Part shown: in pieces, positions 55,798 through 62,429 of the stretch
How positions within the stretch are numbered: position 1 is the first letter of the stretch
Layout: each line of letters starts with the position of its first letter
NCBI GenBank assembly: GCA_964036295.1
Contig: OZ038465.1
Span: 21,262,331 to 21,326,330, forward strand
Length of the DNA: 64,000 nt
Direction of reading: 5' to 3'
Origin: Plumapathes pennacea
Taxonomy: Eukaryota; Cnidaria; Anthozoa; Antipatharia; Myriopathidae
Program-made: the position numbers and the translations under genes
Notes under the pieces: generated by a model
Seen by the model: only the letters and a program-made list of their open reading frames with translations
What the model was told of the DNA's origin: nothing
Database searches by the model: none

Positions 55798-56501
55798 CCT
55801 TCGAGCAACACGTGTTCAACACAAGGAGCCAAGGCACGGCAGAAACCATTGACAGCTACGTTACAGAGTTAAGAAAGTTGGCCAAGTCATGCGAGTTCGG
55901 AAGCCTTCACGACACTCTCGTCAGAGACCGGATTGTGTGTGGCATAAGGAGCGACGAGGTGAGAGGACGATTGCTACGCACAACTGACCTAACGCTCATC
56001 AAAGCGATAGAGACATGTCGGACAGCAGAATTAAGTAAGAGCCAGATGAAAAACATGGCCGAAAACCAAGAAAAAACCGTAAGTGCCCTATATGCTTCAT
56101 CAAGACCAGTGCAAAGAAACAGAGGACGGTCACAAAGCGAAGGCCAATGGAAGAAGAACCCGAGTCGACAAGAAACAATAATGGAGTGCACAAGGTGTGG
56201 AACCAAACACGAGCCGCGACAGTGTCCTGCGTTTGGGAAGACATGCCGGAAATGCCAGAAGAAAAATCATTTCGCAAGAAAGTGCGGCATGGCACAGACG
56301 AAGGTACACGCGATCGCAGAGCACTCTGACTCCGACGACGAAATGTCCATCGGGACGATTGAGACCAACGAAACCGCTAGAGAATGGCACGCAGACCTCA
56401 GGATCAACGAGACAAGAGCCACATTCAAGCTCGACACGGGGGCGCAGTGTAATGTGATGCCTTTCTCCCTGTATCAACAAATTACAAAGGCAAAACTGTA
56501 G
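55776..56501 (+). pseudogene. gag: gag C-terminal part with zinc knuckles, plus start of protease
   Basis: This frame continues Gag after the shift at 55786-55792. The ATG at 55776 only happens to lie in frame and is probably not a real start. Numbering from it, capsid-like sequence is followed by a basic linker (about residues 110-135). Two CCHC nucleic-acid-binding knuckles come next: C138, C141, H145, C150 (CX2CX3HX4C) and C157, C160, H165, C170 (CX2CX4HX4C). An acidic stretch near 184-189 leads to the aspartic protease active site DTGA at 220-223. The frame ends at a TAG at 56499-56501, about 20 codons after the catalytic Asp, inside the protease. The downstream pol frame is the same frame, so this stop is a nonsense lesion rather than a natural gag/pol border. 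Confidence 0.88.
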
Positions 56502-59483
56502 AAGTCAAACACCAAGTTAGTGTCCTACTCAGGACACAGAATGCAAACCATTGGAAAGAAAACCTTACTCGTTGAGAGCAAAGGCAAACTCTACCCTACA
56601 GAATTTCAAATCATTGCCAATGCAGGATTAAACCCGGTCCTTGGGTTACCCACATGCTTGGAGATGTCACTCGTGAAACGCATCTACACAGTCTCGAGTG
56701 ACGACAAGCCAACCACAACTCGGGGGGAGAATGACAAGCCGCTAGACAACAAACACCAGACCCGTACATCTGAGCAGATAATGGCACAGCATGCTGATGT
56801 GTTTCAAGGCCTTGGTTGCCTTCACGGGGACTACCACATAGAAGTTGACCCCTCTGTTCAACCAGTCGTACATCCACCCCGCAGAGTACCGTTCGCTCTC
56901 AAGCACAAGCTGAGAGCCGAACTGGAGAGGATGGAAAAACTCAACGTCATCACCAAGGTCACGGAAGCAACCGCATGGGTTAACTCAGTAGTGGTGACAG
57001 AAAAGAAAAACGGAAAATTGAGAGTTTGTTTGGATCCACGAGACTTGAACAAAGCCATCAAGCGAGAACACTATCCAATGAAAACAATCGAGGAAGTTGC
57101 AGCTGAGATAAGCGGAGCAACGGTGTTCAGCACTCTGGACGCATCATCTGGATTCTGGCATGTCAAATTGGACGAGCAGAGCTCCAAGATGACCACATTC
57201 AACACACCATTCGGACGGTACCGGTATCTGAGATTGCCGTTCGGAATAAACTCGGCGCCGGAAGTCTTTCAGCGACGAATGACACAAACGTTTGAAGACA
57301 TCGAGGGAGCCGATGCCATCGTGGATGATATTCTCATCTGGGGAAAAGACGTGCCGGAACACAACAAACGGCTAGAGCAAGTCCTGCAGAGAGCCAGAGA
57401 TATAAACCTGAAGCTGAACGCGGAGAAGTCCATCATAGAGACAGACAAAGTGACATACATCGGACACATTTTAACCAGCCAAGGAGTACTACCAGATCCG
57501 ACTAAAGTCGAAGCTATCACAGAGATGGAGTCACCTAAAGATAAGAAAGAATTACAGCGATTCATGGGAATGGTAAACTACTTGGGAAAGTTCATTCCGA
57601 ACCTGTCAGATGCCACCCAGTCTCTCCGAGAACTTCTACACAAAGAAGTAGTGTGGCACTGGAACACAAACCACGAGAAAGCCTTTAAAGAAGTAAAGGA
57701 AAGGCTGACTGAAGAACGCATACTGAAGTACTTTGACGTGAACAAACCAGTGACGATCTCGGGAGACGCCTCATCATATGGAGTTGGAGCATGTTTGCTG
57801 CAAGACGGATGCCCAGTTTCATACGCATCACGGTCATTGAGCAAGTCAGAACAGAACTATGCACAAATTGAGAAGGAACTTCTCGCGATAGTTTTTGCAT
57901 GTTCAAAGTACCATCAGTACATCTACGCGAAACCAGTGATGGTCGAAACAGACCACAAACCGCTGGAGTACATCTTCCGGAAGCCGCTAACAGCAGCACC
58001 CCCTAGACTACAGCGCATGCTGCTGACCCTGCAAAAGTATGACCTGGATGTCATTTACAAACCTGGGAAAAGCCTATTCATAGCTGACACTCTGAGCAGG
58101 GCCCCAAGAAAGCAGGGGCAACATGAGCAGGCAACAAGTGACGAGTTGTATCAAGTACACACACTACAACACCTGCCAATGACACCAGAGAAGTTGGAAC
58201 AGTTCCGAGCAGAGACATTGGCAGACCCGGTGCTCCAGAAGCTACAATGCACAGTACACAATGGATGGCCAAATGAGAAGTCATCCGTAGATCCAGCCAT
58301 CCGGGAATACTGGTCAGCCAGAGACGAGATCAATGAACAAGACGGAATTCTCCTGCGAGGGGAAAGGCTAATTGTACCCTCCTCCTTAAGGAAGGAAATG
58401 CTGCAAAGGATACACGAGAGCCATTTCGGTATCGAGAGATGCAAGCGCAGGGCGCGTGATGTGCTCTACTGGCCAGGCATGAACGACCAAATAACCCAGC
58501 TGATATCAAGATGCGACATCTGTCAGCGCTTCAGGAAAGCCCAGCAGAAAGAGCCCATGAGAGGACACGAAATACCTGGAGGACCATGGCAAAAAATAGG
58601 CCTAGACCTATTCGAAGACGAGGGCGAGAGCTACCTGGCAATCTCGGACTACTATTCGAAATTCTTTGAGATCACAAAGCTGACAACCACGACCAGTGCA
58701 TCAACGATTAAGCACATCAAGCCGCACTTTGCAAGACATGGAATTCCAGAAGAGGTCATAAGCGACAATGGCCCACAATTCAGTAGTGCTGAGTTCGCAA
58801 ATTTTGCTACACAATACGAATTCAAGCACACCACCTCTTCGCCCACGTACCCACAGTCAAACGGTCTGGCAGAGAGAACCGTAGAAACCGCCAAGAACAT
58901 CCTCAGGAAAGCCAGGGAGGATAAGAAAGACCCCAACATAGCATTGTTGGACTTTCGAAATACACCAATAGATGGGGTTGGACTATCTCCAGCACAACTG
59001 CTGATGGGACGTCGGACGAGGACACGGTTGCCTACAAGCCCAAAGCTGTTGAAGCCTATGTACAATGCAGACACGATCAGGACACGCCTGACAGAGAAAC
59101 AACAGAAGCAAAAGAGCTACTACGACAAGACAGCCAAAACCCTGCCGACCCTGCAACCAGGAGAACACGTGCACCTACGGAATGAAGATAAAGGAATCTG
59201 GGTACCAGCTACAGTGAAACAGGTTGCCAATGAGCCACGATCCTATGTAGTGGAGTCGAATGGACGAGACTACAGGAGGAACAGGAGACACATCCTAAAG
59301 GAACCAGCCCAAGCAGAGGACCAAAACACAGCCGGTAAAACACCAGACTCCCCAGTAATCACACCTGTTGTGGAACCAGCCGCAGAGACAACGAAATCTC
59401 CAAGTCCACAAGACGGAGTTACAGTCACTACCAGATCTGGTCGAGTTGTAAAGCCACCAGTCAGATACATTAACTCTTCATAG
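56502..59483 (+). CDS. pol: pol: rest of protease, reverse transcriptase, RNase H, integrase
   Basis: The frame is open from just after the TAG to 59483. The first ATG is at 56520 (987 residues from there), but it sits inside the protease and is unlikely to be the true start. Numbering from 56520, protease residues VLGLPTC lie near 39-45. Reverse transcriptase runs from about 150 to 330, with LRVCLDPRDLN, LDASSGFWH, LPFGINSAP and the catalytic VDD at 268-270. RNase H carries D416, E453, D478 and D523. The integrase zinc domain has H632, H636, C665 and C668, and its catalytic D696, D749 and E785 have D35E spacing. A basic C-terminal region ends in TRSGRVVKPPVRY. All catalytic residues are present. 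Expression would need translation past the upstream stop and frameshift. Confidence 0.95.
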   Translation, partial: KSNTKLVSYSGHRMQTIGKKTLLVESKGKLYPTEFQIIANAGLNPVLGLPTCLEMSLVKRIYTVSSDDKPTTTRGENDKPLDNKHQTRTSEQIMAQHADVFQGLGCLHGDYHIEVDPSVQPVVHPPRRVPFALKHKLRAELERMEKLNVITKVTEATAWVNSVVVTEKKNGKLRVCLDPRDLNKAIKREHYPMKTIEEVAAEISGATVFSTLDASSGFWHVKLDEQSSKMTTFNTPFGRYRYLRLPFGINSAPEVFQRRMTQTFEDIEGADAIVDDILIWGKDVPEHNKRLEQVLQRARDINLKLNAEKSIIETDKVTYIGHILTSQGVLPDPTKVEAITEMESPKDKKELQRFMGMVNYLGKFIPNLSDATQSLRELLHKEVVWHWNTNHEKAFKEVKERLTEERILKYFDVNKPVTISGDASSYGVGACLLQDGCPVSYASRSLSKSEQNYAQIEKELLAIVFACSKYHQYIYAKPVMVETDHKPLEYIFRKPLTAAPPRLQRMLLTLQKYDLDVIYKPGKSLFIADTLSRAPRKQGQHEQATSDELYQVHTLQHLPMTPEKLEQFRAETLADPVLQKLQCTVHNGWPNEKSSVDPAIREYWSARDEINEQDGILLRGERLIVPSSLRKEMLQRIHESHFGIERCKRRARDVLYWPGMNDQITQLISRCDICQRFRKAQQKEPMRGHEIPGGPWQKIGLDLFEDEGESYLAISDYYSKFFEITKLTTTTSASTIKHIKPHFARHGIPEEVISDNGPQFSSAEFANFATQYEFKHTTSSPTYPQSNGLAERTVETAKNILRKAREDKKDPNIALLDFRNTPIDGVGLSPAQLLMGRRTRTRLPTSPKLLKPMYNADTIRTRLTEKQQKQKSYYDKTAKTLPTLQPGEHVHLRNEDKGIWVPATVKQVANEPRSYVVESNGRDYRRNRRHILKEPAQAEDQNTAGKTPDSPVITPVVEPAAETTKSPSPQDGVTVTTRSGRVVKPPVRYINSS

Positions 59484-59576
59484 GTTGAACCATGAACATG
59501 AAATTGAACTGGGACTGATTTTCTAGTGCTTTGTTAAATTTATGATTGTTACGTAACATTAGCTTGTCTCCAATTT
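59484..59576 (+). other. 3' untranslated stretch of the Gypsy element
   Basis: These 93 bases lie between the pol stop and the polypurine tract. I see no open frame or env remnant in them. Confidence 0.7.
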
Positions 59577-59587
59577 GAAAGGGGAGA
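59577..59587 (+). promoter_or_regulatory. Polypurine tract of the Gypsy element
   Basis: GAAAGGGGAGA directly abuts the 3' LTR. Position and composition match the RNase-H-resistant primer for plus-strand DNA synthesis. Confidence 0.9.
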
Positions 59588-59707
59588 TGTCATGATATTA
59601 GGTTAATAAGTTAATCAATGTTACTCACTAACCACAGATCTATATACGTGTATGATCTTTACCCAATAAACCAGTTGCGTTACTCACGCTTGAGAGTGAA
59701 CATAACA
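59588..59707 (+). repeat. 3' LTR of the Gypsy element
   Basis: The LTR is 120 bp and identical by eye to the 5' LTR, with the AATAAA at 59665-59670. Identity points to a recent insertion or recent conversion between the LTRs. Confidence 0.96.
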
Positions 59708-59712
59708 GTAAT
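59708..59712 (+). repeat. Target site duplication of the Gypsy element, right copy (GTAAT)
   Basis: This is the second copy of the five-base target. Satellite resumes in phase with ATCACTCAAAC. Confidence 0.93.
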
Positions 59713-60629
59713 CACTCAAACAATTAAGTGAACACTCTTTGAGAGAACTTGTTCACTGCTATCACCAAACGCTGACTCTACATCATGCAAAATATGAGCT
59801 GCTGAAATAGACCAACACCAGACCCTAACTTAATTGCTCCAACCTATCACCAAGTGCTAGCTGTACTAGTGCTAAATACGAACCATTCAAAAACGAAAGT
59901 GCAAACAATGGTGAAACACTAGTAAAAGTCAATTTGGCCTATAAGCTAGAGGAAGGTTCTAGGAAGCACTCGCAACTCCAACAATCCAAGTCATTTAACA
60001 AAATTTTCTAAACCCAAGCTTGCGAACAGCTATTATTTTGCACTCGACTTGCCACCTTTATATACTACGAACGTGTTTAAACCACCAAAATACCTCACTT
60101 TCTATCTTTCTAACTATTATTCATTATTTTCTACTAAAAAAAATTTAATCACATTTATAACCTCTGACCCGTTTTAAAATTATTATACTCTATACTTTCT
60201 TTACCTTATCAACATGTAACTGTTGCCGTTACTTTTTAATTCTTTTAACTATTATTAATTTCTACTAATAAAGCTAATTACTTGATAAATATTACAATTT
60301 CTTATGACATCTCATCTATTTTTAAGTTATTATTATGTGTACTTTGTTTAAATTTAAAACATCTAGCACGTAAGACTAATAAACACATGCAAACAGACAC
60401 AGACCAAGAAACGTATTCGAGAATCCACCTTCAATGTTAATTCTTAGCATAGACTGCATATGGTACAGTTGCTTATCAATGGTAATCACTCAAACAATTA
60501 AGTGAACACTCTTTGAGAGAACTTGTTCACTGCTATCACCAAACGCTGACTCTACATCAGGCAAAATATGAGCTGCTGAAATAGACCAAAACCAGACCCT
60601 GACTTAATTGCTCCAACCTATCACCAAGT
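59713..60629 (+). repeat. Satellite between the two retroelements
   Basis: This stretch completes the monomer split by the Gypsy element (to 59983) and holds the first part of the next monomer (from 59984), which is itself split by the PLE. Only about 920 bp separate the two elements. The monomer sequence is of the diverged right-end type, with AATCCAAGTCATTTAAC at the anchor. No gene is supported. Confidence 0.9.
60618..60629 (+). repeat. Target site duplication of the PLE, left copy
   Basis: CTATCACCAAGT precedes the element and recurs at 62418-62429, where satellite resumes. The sequence is part of the normal monomer. Removing the element and one copy restores a 773-bp anchor spacing (59984 to 62557). 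Confidence 0.85.
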
Positions 60630-60630
60630 T

Positions 60631-60783
60631 CAGCAGGCTCTACAACGAAAACTGAATGCCAAAGTCTTTTCACTGAGAAAGACTGACGCTATTGACATTC
60701 AACGTTACTACCGACTGAGATCTTCGGTGCCACAGTCACCGAAACTCTAGGGACTACCCAAACTACAAAAACCCAACATACCG
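60631..60783 (+). pseudogene. PLE reading frame, segment before the RT core
   Basis: Translation in the same frame as the reverse transcriptase gives a basic, leucine-rich region (for example LNAKVFSLRKTDAID). It is followed by a TAG at 60748-60750 and then GLPKLQKPNIP, the segment that in PLE proteins leads into the RPIVS motif of the reverse transcriptase. It belongs to the same protein as the frame downstream, but it has no start codon of its own. Confidence 0.8.
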
Positions 60784-61365
60784 ATGCGACCTATAGTCTC
60801 GTTCTGTGGATCCCCGACATACGAACTCTCGAAGTACTTAACGACCATACTGAAACCGCTGACAAACAATTCTAAACACAAACTACAGTCTACTGAGAAC
60901 TTCATCGACGCGATCAAGACAATACAGATACCGAACGACTACAAACTCATGTCCTTTGATGTGAAATCACTGTTCACCAGTATTCCACTTCAGTTGGCAC
61001 TACAGTGTACTGAAACTGCTATCGAACGTCACACTACCAAACTACCCTTACCGACAAAAGACGTGATGGAGTTACTAACTCTATGCTTGACTTCCACGTA
61101 CTTCCAGTACAACGGAAAACACTACCGACAACTACACGGAACAGCAATGGGTTCACCGGTCTCTGTTATTGTAGCAGAAATTGTGATGCACCACATCGAA
61201 GAACGTGCCCTTGCAACCTACGAACAAACGCTGCCTATCTGGCTACGATACGTTGACGATACGTTTACTGCTGTACACAAAGACGACATTGACTCCTTCC
61301 ACAAACACCTGAACGACCAAAACCCTGACATACAGTTCACTAAGGAAATCGAAGACAACGGATAA
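60784..61365 (+). pseudogene. PLE reverse transcriptase fragment
   Basis: The 193-residue frame is the reverse transcriptase core of a Penelope-like element, which copies its RNA at the target site. Visible motifs are MRPIVS at 1-6, GSPTYELSKYL at 9-19 and FDVKSLFTSIP at 58-68 (catalytic D59). HGTAMGSPVS lies at 118-127 and the catalytic YVDD at 156-159. The stop at 61363-61365 falls just before LPFLD, a conserved PLE block that follows in the same frame. The Met at 60784 is therefore internal and the stop is a lesion. The thumb region and endonuclease continue downstream. Confidence 0.92.
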
Positions 61366-62247
61366 CTTCCATTCTTAGATTGCCTCGTGCGCCACGACAA
61401 CGACAGGCTACGAACAACAGTCTACAGAAAACCAACACACACTGACAGACTACTTGACCAGACTTCTTACAACCCTACTTCACACAAGACTACCACGATC
61501 AAAACGCTGACGAAACGAGCGCAACTACTTTGTGACTCTCCCGACGACTTACTTAACGAGACCCGACACCTGGAACGCGTTTTCCAGAAGAACGACTACG
61601 ACCCTAACTTTGTCAAATGCAACACTCACAAGAACACCGCACCCAACGAGACTACCGACAACGAAACCACTGACGACACAACTCCATTGACCTTGGCCAC
61701 ACTACCGTATATCAGAAGCACCTCTGAGACAATAGCACGTACTCTACGACCCTACAACATCCGGGTAGCCCACAAACCCATCACGACTCAACGCGACTTA
61801 CTGACCAACGTAAAGGACAAAGACGAACCCATCAACAGACAGGGAACAGTATACAGAATATCTTGTACTGACTGCAAAGCCACCTACATCGGTGAAACTG
61901 GCAGAAACCTGAACACGAGACTTACTGAACACAAACGAGCTACCAGAAACGGCGACATCAGAAATCACATTTCTGAACACCACCGACAGACTAAACACGA
62001 CATCAACTGGGACTCTGCTGAATGCATCAGCCACAGTACCAACTACTACCAACGACTTACACTGGAAAGCTGGTACACAAACTTAGAACAGAAACCACTC
62101 AACAGATGCCAACAATTACCGGCACCTTACAAACGACTGATCGATGACATCAAACGCAACCGAACGAACAATAGACTAATCAACAGGACAAAAGAACATA
62201 AACTGACCAATAACGAAACACAACCAAGCCGACTCAACCTACCATAG
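61366..62247 (+). pseudogene. PLE RT thumb and GIY-YIG endonuclease fragment
   Basis: The same frame continues after the stop with LPFLDCLV; the first Met is at 61387 (286 residues from there). It holds the TTVYRKPTHTD block (residues 10-20), then a variable linker rich in Thr, Asn and Asp at 80-100. The GIY-YIG nuclease domain spans about 152-245: Y156, C160 and C163 of the PLE-type zinc motif, YIG at 167-169, R173, catalytic E227 and N239. Histidines at 194, 198, 199 and 204 may complete the zinc site. In PLEs this domain cuts target DNA for priming. The frame ends at a TAG at 62245. Confidence 0.92.
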
Positions 62248-62394
62248 GCCGACATAACGGACCAATCACTTCTACAACCAGAGACATATATACCACCATC
62301 TGACGAATACCTTTCACTTGACTCTGAAGATGACTTCTGCTCAGGTAGTCAAAACGTCAGTCACCAACAACAGTCTTTCTCGAGACTACTCTAA
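62248..62394 (+). pseudogene. PLE frame, probable C-terminal tail after a third stop
   Basis: Beyond the TAG at 62245 the same frame stays open for 48 codons to a TAA at 62392-62394. It encodes a Ser/Asp/Glu-rich tail with IPPSDEYLSLDSEDDF, which looks like coding sequence rather than untranslated DNA. This suggests that 62245 is a nonsense lesion and the original protein ended near 62394. No domain is recognised in the tail. Confidence 0.6.
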
Positions 62395-62417
62395 CCCGGA
62401 CAATCACAACCAACCTA

Positions 62418-62429
62418 CTATCACCAAGT
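62418..62429 (+). repeat. Target site duplication of the PLE, right copy
   Basis: CTATCACCAAGT occurs here again and leads directly back into satellite (GCTAACTGTACTAGT). The exact 3' end of the element may be uncertain by one or two bases. Confidence 0.85.

Larger units (their letters stand above)
55395..59707 (+). mobile_element. Ty3/Gypsy LTR retrotransposon, full-length with broken ORF
   Basis: The element is 4313 bp. It has 120-bp identical LTRs (TGTCATG...AACATAACA), a primer binding site directly after the 5' LTR, a gag-protease-RT-RNase H-integrase frame and a polypurine tract directly before the 3' LTR. It lies within a GTAAT target duplication. The order RT, RNase H, integrase places it in the Ty3/Gypsy group. 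The tRNA-Leu-type primer site, two zinc knuckles in Gag and the basic tail with TRSGRVVKPPVRY fit the Mag-like elements of invertebrates; that clade call is inference. There is no room for an env gene. The frame is interrupted at 55786-55792 (one-base shift) and 56499-56501 (stop), so this copy should not make a complete polyprotein by itself. Confidence 0.97.
60630..62417 (+). mobile_element. Penelope-like element, 5'-truncated and inactive
   Basis: This 1.79-kb insertion encodes a Penelope-type reverse transcriptase followed by a GIY-YIG endonuclease domain, in a single frame from about 60631 to 62394. The upstream part of a normal PLE frame is missing: the insertion begins shortly before the reverse transcriptase core. 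Such 5' truncation is usual after target-primed reverse transcription. A 12-bp direct repeat flanks it. Three stops interrupt the frame (60748-60750 TAG, 61363-61365 TAA, 62245-62247 TAG), with no frameshift. I found no flanking PLE terminal repeats (pseudo-LTRs) and no hammerhead ribozyme. Confidence 0.93.

Noticed and set aside
58652-59074. Long antisense frames within the Gypsy pol region (up to 140 codons) and several in gag and the PLE
   Set aside because: They are shadows of the well-supported sense-strand frame, with no motifs of their own.
59484-59576. env gene of the Gypsy element
   Set aside because: Only 93 bases separate the pol stop from the polypurine tract, so no env could fit.
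62296-62360. CTGACGA near 62300 in the PLE 3' region as a possible hammerhead ribozyme core, which some PLEs carry
   Set aside because: No matching stem II and GAAA segment follow at suitable distance, and the stretch reads better as the coding tail. GATGAG on the minus strand of the satellite monomer also lacks the CTGANGA core.
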